DNA from: Nitrospirota bacterium
GTDB taxonomy: Bacteria > Nitrospirota > Thermodesulfovibrionia > Thermodesulfovibrionales > JdFR-88
Assembly: GCA_021789935.1 (NCBI GenBank)
Contig: JAJYIR010000005.1
Span: 37,139-101,138, forward strand
Direction of reading: 5' to 3'
Length of the DNA: 64,000 nucleotides
Shown here: piece after piece, positions 1 through 9,413 of the stretch
How the letters are laid out: each line of letters begins with the position of its first letter
How positions within the stretch are numbered: the stretch's first letter is position 1
Program-made: the position numbers and the translations under genes
The notes under the pieces: generated by a model
Seen by the model: the letters and a program-made list of their open reading frames with translations, nothing else
What the model was told of the DNA's origin: nothing
Databases searched by the model: none

Positions 1-248
1 TACCTTATCTTCAGCAAAATGATGATCATCCCAAGGGTGAACGAGACTATGTTTGTGAGGATAACGGGAAGGGAGTTGATGGAAACCCCATAGAGGACCC
101 ACAAGACAAGTCCCGCGCACAGGGTGACGAACATGCCCAGCGAAACGTCCTTTGTGTGTTTTGACTTCCAGGCCTTGACCAGCTGGGGCACAAGTGAAAA
201 GGTTGTAAGCGTGCCCGCCATGAACCCCGTTATGCTTCCGCCTTCCAT
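1..248 (-). CDS. SemiSWEET-type sugar transporter, 3' end cut by window edge
   Basis: On the minus strand from ATG at 248 there are 82 codons of an open frame that runs off the window. The N-terminus reads MEGGSITGFMAGTLTTFSLV followed by PQ, then a basic patch (KAWKSKHTKDVS) and two more hydrophobic segments, giving three membrane helices at about 5-25, 37-57 and 62-82. The Pro-Gln in helix 1 and the K-T-K-D-[VI]-S stretch are typical of SemiSWEETs, about 85-95 residue half-transporters that dimerise to move sugars across the inner membrane, so little is missing. It follows the GH13 gene by 39 nt in the same direction, which suggests uptake or release of a sugar handled by the glucan enzymes. 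No strong Shine-Dalgarno is visible; the start was chosen by family alignment from memory. Confidence 0.82.
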   Translation of the reverse strand, partial: MEGGSITGFMAGTLTTFSLVPQLVKAWKSKHTKDVSLGMFVTLCAGLVLWVLYGVSINSLPVILTNIVSFTLGMIIILLKIR

Positions 249-287
249 GGCGTATATTGTAACATTGCGGGCCTTCCCTGGTCAGGG

Positions 288-1643
288 TCAAGGTTTTGGT
301 TTTTCCCTGGTGGTGATAAGCAATATCCCCTGGCCGGGCCTCAGGTCATATTCAAATGGCGAGGGCACGTAGTCAAGCCGGTACTCCGGAGAGATGTCCG
401 CAACCGGCAGGCCGGATTGCAGGAATTTCAGCACCGCCTCCGTCTGGAAACGCTGTTTCTCCCTGATGTCCTTGTTAAGGATGAGCAGGCTTTCCTCGCT
501 TCCGCTGGCTGAGGCCTTCCACATAACAAGCACATTTGGGTTTTCATATGGGAGCATGGCCGTCGGGGCCTCCTCCGCAAACAGGCTGTGAGCGGCTTTT
601 ATCTCATTGACCTCTTTTATGAATTCCCTCAGGTCGATTCCCGTTTCCCACGGTGACGTGGGCCAGTCCTGAGGGGTGGTGCTGACCACGTTAAGTCTTT
701 TTCTGAGGCCGAATTCAAAACCCATGGGGATCATCACGCCGGCGGAAAAAAGGGCCGAAAAAAGGTAACGCTGCTTCATGCCCTCCACGCTGCCTCCAAG
801 TTCTTCCGCCAGCCTTACCGTGTCATGGCTTTCGGGAAAGCTTATGGATGGGGCCATCTCCCTTGTAAGCGAATACTGCTCTATGAGCCAGTGGCCTTTC
901 AGGTCCCACCATTTTGAGCTGTTGAAGATGTAATCGAAACCGGCGCTTGCTGTTTTCATTGTCTGGTCCGGCGGGCAGCCAAGCGTTTCGGCAAGAAAAA
1001 GGACCTGCGGGTGTTTTGCCTTTATTTCCCGGATGAGTCTTTCCCAGAAGCGGTTTGGCACCTGGTAGGCCGCGTCGCAGCGGAAACCTTCGAACCCCAT
1101 ATCAATAAGGTTTTCCACTACGCTTTTAAAGAAGCCGAACAGCGCCTCCGTGTCTTTTTCCTTTTCGATATTTTTTTTGCCTTTCCCCTCCCCTTCGCCG
1201 TAATAAAAAAAATCGAATTTGGCCAAGTCCTTCCAGACCACCTTCCTGCCGTCTTCGAACGCAAACGGGTGGGCCACCTTGCCTTTGGCTTCCCACAGGA
1301 ACCATTCCGGATGGGTTTTCAAAAGCTCCGAGCCGGTGGAGCAGTGATTGACAACAAGGTCCGTCATCATCTTAAGCCCAAGCCCGCGGGCCTCCTCCCC
1401 CATGTCCTTTACCTGCCCGTTTGCAGATTTTTTGCTTTTTTCATCGAGGAAAGCCGGGTTGATGGAGAAATAGTCGGAAATGGAGTAAAGACTGCGGGAA
1501 GGGCCGAGCTGCTGTATGGGGTTTATGAATATCCAGTTAAAGCCCATGCCGGCCGCCCTTTCCATGTGCTCAGCCCAACGGCTGAACTTCCCCGCAAGCA
1601 GGGGGAAAAGGTTATATATGTGCATTTTCCGTGCAGGTTTCAT
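288..1643 (-). CDS. GH13 (alpha-amylase family) glycoside hydrolase or transglycosylase
   Basis: A 451-residue protein with the four GH13 barrel motifs: DLVVNH (95-100), GFRCD with nucleophile Asp190, LAET with acid/base Glu219, and ESHD with Asp274. It should act on alpha-1,4-glucans by a retaining mechanism. There is no signal peptide, so it is probably cytoplasmic. The FRCDAAY motif is seen in some transferase-like GH13 members, so hydrolase versus transferase is open. An insert at about 149-164 (EGEGKGKKNIEKEKD) looks like low-complexity filling between barrel elements. It lies 57 nt downstream of the glucan water dikinase and 39 nt upstream of the SemiSWEET, probably one operon. The spacer before it is A/T simple repeat. 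Just past the stop the 9-mer ACCAGGGAA from its last codons recurs. Confidence 0.85.
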   Translation of the reverse strand: MKPARKMHIYNLFPLLAGKFSRWAEHMERAAGMGFNWIFINPIQQLGPSRSLYSISDYFSINPAFLDEKSKKSANGQVKDMGEEARGLGLKMMTDLVVNHCSTGSELLKTHPEWFLWEAKGKVAHPFAFEDGRKVVWKDLAKFDFFYYGEGEGKGKKNIEKEKDTEALFGFFKSVVENLIDMGFEGFRCDAAYQVPNRFWERLIREIKAKHPQVLFLAETLGCPPDQTMKTASAGFDYIFNSSKWWDLKGHWLIEQYSLTREMAPSISFPESHDTVRLAEELGGSVEGMKQRYLFSALFSAGVMIPMGFEFGLRKRLNVVSTTPQDWPTSPWETGIDLREFIKEVNEIKAAHSLFAEEAPTAMLPYENPNVLVMWKASASGSEESLLILNKDIREKQRFQTEAVLKFLQSGLPVADISPEYRLDYVPSPFEYDLRPGQGILLITTREKPKP

Positions 1644-1700
1644 AAAAAAGTAAAGCCCCTTTCTTTATTGTCGAAAAAATAAAAATAAAAATAGAAAAAC

Positions 1701-4700
1701 CTAAAGGACCTGCGGCCTTGCCTGGACCACATAGAATTTCCCCCCGCAGTAAGCGCCTTCTATATCCTGCGGACCGCCTGCCGCATCCTGCACCGCCGCG
1801 CCAGTCCGGGCCACCATGGACGTAAACTCCTTTAAAAACTTTTCATCCCATACAAGAGGGGTATCGGAATAATCGAGCGCGACTTTTTCAGGTTTGGGCA
1901 GAATGAAGCTGTCATAGAGGCCTGCGCCCGCGTATCCGGCCAGGTCCTCCCCGTTGGAATCGGAGCGGAATATGAGTCCGCCGGAGGCGGGGGCAAAAAC
2001 AAAAAACCCGCAGCTCTTTCCAGGCATGGAGAAAATGCGCGCCGCCTTTGCCCCTTTTCTGAAGGCGAAACCAAGGGGCATGCCGGGGTAATTGCCGGCC
2101 AGGGACTCTCCCAGGCCCAGCACGGCCTCGGCGTATATATCTTTCGTGTCCCCGGTTATCGGGTTTGCGGTATGGATGACGAAGCTCAGGTCCGAACTTA
2201 CGACCTCCTGTATGAGGACCGACATGAAAAGACCCCCGCCGTCGATCCCGTTTGTCCGCCTGTTCAAGTAAGCCCGGTCATTCCATTTGGACGCCCATAC
2301 ACGCTTTATGCAAGCCCATGCGGCATCCCAGTCCGAGGGGGCGGGAAGCCCCGCGCCATCCATAACCTCCATAAGCGGAGCGATGAGCGCGGCGGGTGCC
2401 TTAAGCCCTGCAATAATGTTTCTAAGCCCCGCCAGCGTCTCTTTAAAATCCAAGGCCGGAGTTTCTCTTTCTCCGGAACTCCCCGCCAGTTTTTCTTCAA
2501 GCCCGCGATATGCCTTTTCCGCCCGGCTGTTTTCCTCAAGGCCCAGCACCTTTTCAAAGACGCCAAAGGGGATGGCCGCAGAACGGGGGATGTTTATCCA
2601 GGCCGGGAGTTTTTTTTCAATTAGGCGTTTCAGGTTTATGGATTTGTAGCCGACCGTACGTTCCGTGAACCCGTCGGCAGGAATGGCCCATCCGCTCCAG
2701 CCCGGCTGCCCGCCCGGAATTATTTTACTTTTTCTGTCCGTAACACCCGAGGGGGCCTCTTGCTTTTTTCCCGCGGCGCCTTTTTTTACGCCTGCAATCC
2801 GTTTTTTTGTCTTGTCTTCTTCACTGAACAGGACCTCTCCGGCCGCGGTGGCATCAAGCCTTAAGGAGCGTCCCTCCATGGACTTTATCTGCCCGATGAT
2901 GTCCGGCTCCAGGCAGGCCGCGAAAAAGACGCCAGCGTTCCTTGCCCGTATGGCCAGGTGCGAGAGCCTGTCTATTGTGGAAGGCGTTATGATGGCGGAA
3001 ACCCCGGCCGGTATGTCCTCATCCCCGGATATCCTGTCCGCCACCAGGACAACAGGATTTTTTGTTTTTGAAAAATCCTGCCCCTGGAGCTCCTTTAGTG
3101 AGGCCGCAAGTTTCACCTGCCCGCCTGCGGAGGGCTGTCCGTCTGTTGCCGCCCCCCGGCTTATTATCAGCCAATTGCCCATTGCGGCGCTTTTTCTGAG
3201 CAGCGGGTCGATACGGCGCAGGAGGGCAGACAGAGCAAAGACGGGTCTGCCCCGCAACGCTTCCTCGGCAAAGAGCCTGACAGACCACGGCTCCGCATGG
3301 AAGGCGGCGCCCATGCGTTTGGCTGCCGGCTGAAGGAGCGAATGCATGCGGCTGGCGTAATCCCCTATGGCGCGCCCGGTGCGCTCAAGGTCCGCTTCCG
3401 CCCGAAGCGCCCAGGGTTTTTTTTTGAACCTGGTGACTTTTTCCGCCTCAAGACGCCTCCAGAACCCGAAGCAAAGCTGCAGTTCTTCTTCACAAAGCGA
3501 AAGCCAGACATTTTCAAACGCAAGCGAGAAGAGCTCCACAAGGCCGGCCGCGTTGAATTTCCGTTCATCGGGCACGTCCCCGGTGGCCCGCTCCACAGCC
3601 GCTCTCAGGGAATCCTCCAGCGCCATGTCCAGGAAAAGCAGGTCTCGCGTGTCCTCCGCCTTTGCGCCGGAGAGGGTTCTGTCCGTCAGGAGTCTTCTGG
3701 CCTCGATTATTTTTTTGGCAAGGGGCAAAGCCGGCGCGGAGCGGCCGCCGGAGAGTGACGGGCGCGCCGCCCGGATTGCTTCTATAAGCCCTTTTGTCTC
3801 ATCGTCAAGAAGCCTCCCGGCGCCCGCGGCCGCCGCATCCAGGTCCGTACCGGAATGGACCTCCTTCAGTATGGAAAGAAAATTCTCAAAATCGTGGATC
3901 AGCGGCCCTTTCAGGTCCGCACTGAAGTCCGGGTGGGACTTGATCGGCCTATCGTAGCTTTCAAGCCTCTCTTTCGACACCCCCCCTTGGGAGAGTCTTT
4001 TGTAAAAGATCTCCAGGTTTCCGTCGCTTTTCAGGAAATCAAGATAGGCCTCGCAGATAATTATGTCATCGGGCGTCGCATTATTGTGCAGTTTCTGGTG
4101 CCACTCTTCCATGAAATGTCCGGAGACTTCTTTTATGCCGTGCCGGTGCATGATGTTCAGTACTTCATCCCGTACCCTCTGCGCATCGCTGCCCCGCCCA
4201 AGGGTTGTCATTATGAGCCTTATCATCTCGCGCTCCCCTGGCGCTTCCCTGTATCGTCCGGCAAGCTTTGCCGAAAGCCGGTCCAGTGCATGCCCCAGCT
4301 CTCCGGGCTTTGTGTTGTAGTTGCGCTGCCAGTCAAGCTGCCGCAGGGCAGAGAACCGGAGCCATACATATATGAGGGCCAGCCCGCCTGTATCGTTTTG
4401 CCCGATCCTGTCCAGCAGGTCAAAGCAGAGATTGTACCTGTGCATCAGCGTCCAGGAGTTCCGCCCCGTTTCCATGGCGGCTATCTCGGCCTCGATTGCT
4501 TCTGTTCCGGCCGTCCCTGCCCCGGCTGGTTTGGGTCCTTCCGTGGGACCTCCGCCTTCGGCTGGTCCGGCTTCAGACGGGCCCGTTTCCGGTTTTCCCC
4601 CGGTTTTGGGCCGTTTTTCCGGAGCGGGCAGTTCCACCCGGTAGTTCCTGCCAAGGTTGTTGTCCCAGCTCCCGTCGCCGGGGAAAAAAAGGACGAAGTC

Positions 4701-4991
4701 CATGAGACTGAAGCCGGTATCGCGGTCTATCGTGATTACGATCTGTCCGGCGCCGGGTTCCAAAAGGTTCCGGAGCGCGGCATGATCGAACGGATGGCTT
4801 CCGGAGGGCCAGTTCCGCTCCGGAGGGACATACCATGGGCCGTCAGGTTCTTTTCTCAGCCCCCAGTGCAGGATGAAAGGCTCTTTTATGTCCTCAGCCT
4901 TTATGATTACTTCAATCGAGTCTTCCCAGACGCGTTTTTCCACAAAAAGCACGATCCCGCTCTCTGTGCTGATCTTGTTGACCGGAGACAT
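1701..4991 (-). CDS. Alpha-glucan water dikinase (starch-phosphorylating enzyme)
   Basis: A 1096-residue protein. Residues about 15-120 resemble a starch-binding CBM45-like module (LHWG at 41-44, then a W-x-x-P pattern). A Gly/Pro/Glu linker covers 123-165. The dikinase signature EEWHQKLHNNATPDD lies near 295-309 with Trp297. The phosphohistidine is in LSHLAIRARN (His678), and the C-terminal ATP-grasp-like domain has RSDSNGEDLAGYAGAG from Arg1009. This enzyme family transfers the beta-phosphate of ATP through His to glucose C6 of alpha-glucan, releasing AMP and Pi. It is classic in plants and algae, where it is longer (about 1400 residues); here one N-terminal starch-binding repeat appears to be absent. 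A second low-complexity Lys/Gly stretch follows the His domain. An AAGGGGA ribosome site precedes the ATG. It heads the GWD-GH13-SemiSWEET operon and diverges from lysS. GWD is well supported over a generic PEP synthase because of the HQKLHNN and RSDSNGED motifs. Confidence 0.93.
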   Translation of the reverse strand: MSPVNKISTESGIVLFVEKRVWEDSIEVIIKAEDIKEPFILHWGLRKEPDGPWYVPPERNWPSGSHPFDHAALRNLLEPGAGQIVITIDRDTGFSLMDFVLFFPGDGSWDNNLGRNYRVELPAPEKRPKTGGKPETGPSEAGPAEGGGPTEGPKPAGAGTAGTEAIEAEIAAMETGRNSWTLMHRYNLCFDLLDRIGQNDTGGLALIYVWLRFSALRQLDWQRNYNTKPGELGHALDRLSAKLAGRYREAPGEREMIRLIMTTLGRGSDAQRVRDEVLNIMHRHGIKEVSGHFMEEWHQKLHNNATPDDIIICEAYLDFLKSDGNLEIFYKRLSQGGVSKERLESYDRPIKSHPDFSADLKGPLIHDFENFLSILKEVHSGTDLDAAAAGAGRLLDDETKGLIEAIRAARPSLSGGRSAPALPLAKKIIEARRLLTDRTLSGAKAEDTRDLLFLDMALEDSLRAAVERATGDVPDERKFNAAGLVELFSLAFENVWLSLCEEELQLCFGFWRRLEAEKVTRFKKKPWALRAEADLERTGRAIGDYASRMHSLLQPAAKRMGAAFHAEPWSVRLFAEEALRGRPVFALSALLRRIDPLLRKSAAMGNWLIISRGAATDGQPSAGGQVKLAASLKELQGQDFSKTKNPVVLVADRISGDEDIPAGVSAIITPSTIDRLSHLAIRARNAGVFFAACLEPDIIGQIKSMEGRSLRLDATAAGEVLFSEEDKTKKRIAGVKKGAAGKKQEAPSGVTDRKSKIIPGGQPGWSGWAIPADGFTERTVGYKSINLKRLIEKKLPAWINIPRSAAIPFGVFEKVLGLEENSRAEKAYRGLEEKLAGSSGERETPALDFKETLAGLRNIIAGLKAPAALIAPLMEVMDGAGLPAPSDWDAAWACIKRVWASKWNDRAYLNRRTNGIDGGGLFMSVLIQEVVSSDLSFVIHTANPITGDTKDIYAEAVLGLGESLAGNYPGMPLGFAFRKGAKAARIFSMPGKSCGFFVFAPASGGLIFRSDSNGEDLAGYAGAGLYDSFILPKPEKVALDYSDTPLVWDEKFLKEFTSMVARTGAAVQDAAGGPQDIEGAYCGGKFYVVQARPQVL

Positions 4992-5192
4992 GGACTGGTT
5001 ATGTTCCCCTTCGATTTTTTTAAATTTTGGACCTGAGATTACGGCAAGTCTTACTAAAGACTATCGAAATTATGCAGGATGGTCAACCGGCCGCCGCCTT
5101 TGCATACGCCTGTTGCGCCTGGCAAAAATTTTTTTAGGCGGTCCCGCGAACAACTTAAAAATCCTGGCCTTTTTATGTTAAAATCCATTCCT

Positions 5193-6773
5193 ATGGCTGA
5201 AGAAAAAGAAAAAGAAAAAGAAAAAACCGTAAACGAACTTGTGGAGCAGAGGCTCAAAAAAATGAAGGAGCTCAGAGAGGCGGGCATAGAGCCTTACGCC
5301 GCTCCCTGGCCGGCCAAAGACCATGCGCAGCAGCTCCTGGATGAATACGGGCCGAAACCCAAGGAGGAGCTTGAAGGCGCCGCCGTCCGCGTCTCGCTTT
5401 CGGGCAGGCTGATAACGATAAGGGATTTCGGCAAGGCATCCTTCGCGCACATCCAGGACCCTACGGGAAAGATACAGCTCTACTTCAAAAAGGACATAAC
5501 CGGGGAGGAAAAATATTCCTTTTTTAAAAAATACCTGGATATGGGGGACATCATCGGGGTTGCCGGGCCCCTTTTTAAAACCCGCACGGGCGAGCTTACG
5601 GTAGAGGTGGAGGACTTCCGGCTTCTTTCAAAAGCCCTTCATCCACTGCCCGAGAAGTGGCACGGGCTTCATGACGTGGAGACCCGCTACCGCCAGAGAT
5701 ACCTGGACCTCATAACGAACCCGCAGGTGAAGGAGACTTTCAGGTTAAGAAGCACCATAATCAAGTCTGTAAGGGACTTTTTTGAAAAAGAGGGGTTCAT
5801 CGAGGTTGAGACCCCTATGATGCACCAGATAGCCGGCGGGGCCGCCGCAAGGCCCTTCAAGACCTATCACAATGCTCTGGATATCGAGCTGTTCCTGCGT
5901 ATAGCGCCCGAACTCTATCTTAAAAGGCTCCTTGTTGGCGGATATGAAAGGGTCTTTGAGCTTAACAAGAATTTCAGGAACGAGGGCATATCGACAAAGC
6001 ACAACCCGGAGTTCACGATGCTGGAGTTCTACATGGCAAACCAGGACTATGAATTTTTGATGTCATTCACCGAGCATATGTTCGGTGAGCTGGCCATGAA
6101 GACACTTGGAAAACTTAAATTCCCCTACCAGGACATAGAGATAGACTTCACTCCTCCGTGGCCCCGTTATCCGATGCTCGAGATCATGAAAGAAAAAGGT
6201 GTGCCTGAAGAGGCTCTTTGGGACAGGGAAAAGGCGGTCGTGTGGGCAGCCTCCAAGAATATCCATACGGAGAAAGGAGCCTCTCTGGGCAAGGTGCTGG
6301 ATGAAATATTCAAGGAAAAGGTTGAACCCTTTCTTGTTCAGCCTGCTTTCATCACCGACTACCCGGTGGAGCTTTCACCCCTGGCAAAGAAAAAGCCTTC
6401 AAACCCGGCCCTGGTGGAGCGGTTCGAGCTTTTCATCGCGGGCCGCGAGATAGCCAATGCCTTCTCGGAGCTTAACGACCCCATAGACCAGAGGGAGAGG
6501 TTTTTGAAGCAGGTTGAGGCCAAGGCCCACGGGGACGAGGAAACGCACCCGATGGATGAGGATTATGTAAGGGCTCTGGAGTACGGGATGCCGCCGGCGG
6601 CAGGCGAGGGCGTGGGCATAGACAGGCTGGTGATGCTGCTTACCAACTCCGCATCCATAAGGGACGTGATACTTTTCCCCCAGTTGAAGCCCTCAGTGCC
6701 AGTGTCCGGAAAAGTTGAAGCAAAATCAGATGCCAGAGACGATCAGGACGCAAACCCAGATTCTCAATCGTAA
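5193..6773 (+). CDS. lysS: Lysyl-tRNA synthetase, class II
   Basis: The 526-residue frame from ATG 5193 has an OB-fold anticodon domain (about 60-160) and the class II motifs: motif 1 around FIEVETPMM, motif 2 around NEGISTKHNPEFTMLEFY, and motif 3 GVGIDRLVMLL near the C-terminus. It charges tRNA-Lys in the cytoplasm. The first residues MAEEKEKEKEK come from (GAAAAA)n repeats and are probably not part of the fold. There is also a polar C-terminal tail of about 25 residues. In-frame ATGs exist at 5175 and 5079, but they precede the family N-terminus. No Shine-Dalgarno is visible; instead TAAAAT (5179-5184) ends 8 nt before the ATG, so a leaderless transcript is possible. Divergent from the dikinase. 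Confidence 0.96.
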   Translation: MAEEKEKEKEKTVNELVEQRLKKMKELREAGIEPYAAPWPAKDHAQQLLDEYGPKPKEELEGAAVRVSLSGRLITIRDFGKASFAHIQDPTGKIQLYFKKDITGEEKYSFFKKYLDMGDIIGVAGPLFKTRTGELTVEVEDFRLLSKALHPLPEKWHGLHDVETRYRQRYLDLITNPQVKETFRLRSTIIKSVRDFFEKEGFIEVETPMMHQIAGGAAARPFKTYHNALDIELFLRIAPELYLKRLLVGGYERVFELNKNFRNEGISTKHNPEFTMLEFYMANQDYEFLMSFTEHMFGELAMKTLGKLKFPYQDIEIDFTPPWPRYPMLEIMKEKGVPEEALWDREKAVVWAASKNIHTEKGASLGKVLDEIFKEKVEPFLVQPAFITDYPVELSPLAKKKPSNPALVERFELFIAGREIANAFSELNDPIDQRERFLKQVEAKAHGDEETHPMDEDYVRALEYGMPPAAGEGVGIDRLVMLLTNSASIRDVILFPQLKPSVPVSGKVEAKSDARDDQDANPDSQS

Positions 6774-6795
6774 AATTCCGGCGCGCAGCAGGTCC

Positions 6796-7902
6796 TTACT
6801 GAAACCGTATTAAAACTATCTCCGGTATCGTCCCCAGGCGCATCGGGGGCCCCCAGGTGCCTGTTCCCGCAGAGGTGTAGACGATGAGGCCCTTAAGCCT
6901 TTTTAGTCCATTGTCAAACCCTTTGTACACCAGGCGGGTGATGAGGCTGGCCGGGAATATCTGCCCCCCGTGCGTGTGTCCCGAGAGCTGAAGCGAAACG
7001 CCTTCATCCATGGCTGTTTCAGGGTACATGGGCGAGTGCTTAAGCAGGATTACCGGGCCGTCCCGTCTTAACGCCATCTTTTTGAGCACCGCCCGGTATT
7101 TTGCCGCCGTAAATGTGTCCATGTAGTCCACCCCCGCGATCTGGAGCCCGTTTATCGTGGTTGTCTCATTGTCCAGCACCTTTATCCCCGCCCCGCTTAC
7201 GGCCCTGATGTATCTTTGCTTTGCCCGGGCGAAAAATTCCTCATGATTTCCCGTTATGAACCACGTCCCGAGGGGCGGTTTTATTGCGGCAAGGGGTTTT
7301 ATGAGACGCGCCGGGTCCCCGGAAGTGCCGTCGTACAAGTCCCCGCCTATGAAGACTATGTCCGGGTTGAGCCGCTTTATTTTCCTGGCTATCCCGCGCG
7401 CAAAACCGGGACCTCTTACCGGCCCCAGGTGCAGATCGCTTGTCCATATGGCGGTCTTTCCTCTCCAGGCTTCGGGAAGCCCGGACAGCGTAACATCTAT
7501 CTTCTTTATGCGGACGGCCCCGGCCTTTACAATGGAGTAGAAGGAGACGGCCAACCCAAGCAGGAAAATGGCGTAAGCCCACGGGCGGGGCCTGAAGCTG
7601 AGCCCGAGCGCCCTATGCATCCATAGGGCAACCCAGCAGAAAAATGAGGACCACAGGAGAAAGTGGAAGACGCCAAGCCAGACGGCCGAGAGAGTGTAGA
7701 GAAGGTCTGCGAGCGTTTTTTTGTTGTACCTGAAGACAAGCACAGAGGCGGAAATGAAGCTTACGGAGAGGAGTCCGAAGATTGTCCTTAAGGGGATGGT
7801 CCCCCGAAGTCCTAAAAACCTGACGGCCGTTTTGTAAAGGAACCAGTGCCCAAGAAAGACGAGGGACTGAAAGATGATAATTATGAGGGTGAAGAGCGGC
7901 AT
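6796..7902 (-). CDS. Membrane-anchored metallophosphoesterase (YkuE/YaeI-like)
   Basis: A 368-residue protein with about four hydrophobic helices in the first 125 residues, followed by a calcineurin-type phosphoesterase domain. The metal-binding motifs are in order: SDLHLG, GGDLYDG, GNHEE, a lone His in LLKHSP, and GHTHGGQ. Homologues of this layout act on lipid-linked or periplasmic phosphoesters such as UDP-diacylglucosamine; the substrate here cannot be told from sequence. It stands alone, converging with lysS and diverging from the permease gene at 8047. A second gene of the same general layout lies at 58161-59438. Confidence 0.85.
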   Translation of the reverse strand: MPLFTLIIIIFQSLVFLGHWFLYKTAVRFLGLRGTIPLRTIFGLLSVSFISASVLVFRYNKKTLADLLYTLSAVWLGVFHFLLWSSFFCWVALWMHRALGLSFRPRPWAYAIFLLGLAVSFYSIVKAGAVRIKKIDVTLSGLPEAWRGKTAIWTSDLHLGPVRGPGFARGIARKIKRLNPDIVFIGGDLYDGTSGDPARLIKPLAAIKPPLGTWFITGNHEEFFARAKQRYIRAVSGAGIKVLDNETTTINGLQIAGVDYMDTFTAAKYRAVLKKMALRRDGPVILLKHSPMYPETAMDEGVSLQLSGHTHGGQIFPASLITRLVYKGFDNGLKRLKGLIVYTSAGTGTWGPPMRLGTIPEIVLIRFQ

Positions 7903-8046
7903 AATGTAGTTATATCACTTTGTACGCGGGTGGTAAAACGTCCCCGAATTGATTATCATAAGATAAATAGCGGGTTGCTCCGGGACGCTGCGGCGGGCCG
8001 CGCAGGCTTAAAACTACATAAGGAGGAATTCCTCACATCAGCATCC

Positions 8047-9303
8047 ATGCGGGCCTTTGTGCCGCTGGGATGCCCAAAAAAGCCCTTGCCTTATACCCTG
8101 TTTATCGCCTTCAGATATCTGAAGTCAAAGAAGAAGCAAAAAGGGATATCCTTTAACGCGCTGGTGTCCGTGGGCGGGGTTGCACTTGGGGTAATGACCC
8201 TGCTTGTGGTGCTTTCAGTGATGAGCGGGTTCAGGGAAGACCTCCAGAACAAGATCCTCGGCGTGAACGCCAATGTAGTAGTGCTTTCAGCGGACGGCAC
8301 CATGGACAACTATGGGGGCCTTCTTAAGAAACTGCAAAAATGGCCCCACGTGGCGGCCGCTTCGCCTTTTGTCATGGGACAGGTGATGCTGTCTGCGGGC
8401 AAGGCGGCGCAGGGCGTTTATATCAGGGGCATCGATCCTCGGGAGGAACTGAAGGTCACTGATCTTGCCAGGCATATGAAGGAAGGCTCTTTAATGCCGC
8501 TGGCCGGGGACAAACCCGGCATTGTTGTAGGCTCCGAGCTTGCCGACAGGCTTGGCGTCATAACAGGCGACACCGTCACGGTGCTTTCCCCCATGGGAGA
8601 GGTGGGCCCGTTCGGGATGCTGCCCCGGATACGACGTTTCCAGGTTGACGGCATATTCGAAATGGGGATGTACGAGTATGACAACAACCTCGCTCTCACC
8701 GGACTTGAGCCCGCCGCCCAGTTCTTCGGCATGGACAACGGCATCACCGGCATAGAGCTGAAGCTCAACGACATCTACAAAGCCCCGGAAGTGAGGGCCG
8801 CCCTCAACAAGGGGCTGGGGTTCCCATACTTTGCGAGGGACTGGATTGAAATGAACAAGAACCTCTTTGCGGCCCTCACGCTGGAGAAGATCACCATGTT
8901 CATAATACTTACGTTCATAATACTGGTGGCCTCTTTTAATATCGTAAGCACCCTGATGATGAACGTGGTGGAAAAGCAGAGGGAGATAGCCATTTTAAAG
9001 GCCATGGGCGCCACAAACCGGGGGATCATGACTGTCTTTGTCATCCAGGGGCTGCTGATAGGCATTGTCGGGACGGTCATAGGCGTTGTGGGGGGCTACC
9101 TGATAGGTTACCTGGTAAATACCTATCACATAATCAGTCTCCCATCCGACGTGTATTATTTAAGCCACTTGCCGGTCAAGATGAACCCAAGGGATTTCGT
9201 CCTGGTCTCCTTTGCAGCCATAGCCATCTCGTTTTCCGCTACGATATATCCGGCATGGCAGGCCGCCAGGCTTGATCCTGTCGAACCTCTCAGATACGAA
9301 TAG
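8047..9303 (+). CDS. LolC/LolE-type lipoprotein-releasing permease
   Basis: A 418-residue ABC permease of the MacB/LolC fold: an N-terminal TFIAFRYL-like start and first membrane helix (SVGGVALGVMTLLVVLSVMSG), a large periplasmic domain at about 50-270, then three C-terminal helices with the FtsX core (EKITMFIILTFIILVASF...) and PVEPLRYE at the end. In Gram-negatives LolCDE lifts lipoproteins from the inner membrane. No lolD ATPase gene is adjacent, so its partner must be elsewhere. The start is uncertain: ATG 8047 is used here, but AGGAGGA at 8020-8026 sits about 20 nt away and a TTG at 8086 aligns best with relatives. The reading frame also extends upstream to 7846, where it would overlap the divergent gene; that longer start is unlikely. 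Confidence 0.86.
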   Translation: MRAFVPLGCPKKPLPYTLFIAFRYLKSKKKQKGISFNALVSVGGVALGVMTLLVVLSVMSGFREDLQNKILGVNANVVVLSADGTMDNYGGLLKKLQKWPHVAAASPFVMGQVMLSAGKAAQGVYIRGIDPREELKVTDLARHMKEGSLMPLAGDKPGIVVGSELADRLGVITGDTVTVLSPMGEVGPFGMLPRIRRFQVDGIFEMGMYEYDNNLALTGLEPAAQFFGMDNGITGIELKLNDIYKAPEVRAALNKGLGFPYFARDWIEMNKNLFAALTLEKITMFIILTFIILVASFNIVSTLMMNVVEKQREIAILKAMGATNRGIMTVFVIQGLLIGIVGTVIGVVGGYLIGYLVNTYHIISLPSDVYYLSHLPVKMNPRDFVLVSFAAIAISFSATIYPAWQAARLDPVEPLRYE

Positions 9304-9364
9304 CCCTGCAGATTTCAGTCGAAATAAACCGCTTGATACAGGGGATTGAATGCTAAGGACTTAC

Positions 9365-9399
9365 AAAAAACAAAAACCGGGGGAATTTTTGTCTTTTTT
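9365..9399. terminator. Possible bidirectional A:T-rich terminator between convergent genes
   Basis: A-rich arm 9365-9376 (AAAAAACAAAAA) pairs with 9386-9399 (TTTTTG then TTTTTT with a 2-nt bulge) around a CCGGGGG-containing loop. It lies between the converging permease and PepSY-like genes and provides a T-run in both directions. The stem is almost all A:T, so termination strength is doubtful. Confidence 0.4.
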
Positions 9400-9413
9400 A
9401 TTGAAGGGGCGGG

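Noticed and set aside
3855..5036. 393-codon open frame antisense to the glucan water dikinase
   Set aside because: The opposite strand encodes a protein with clear family motifs throughout; the antisense frame shows no recognisable domain and is a by-product of G/C-rich codons.
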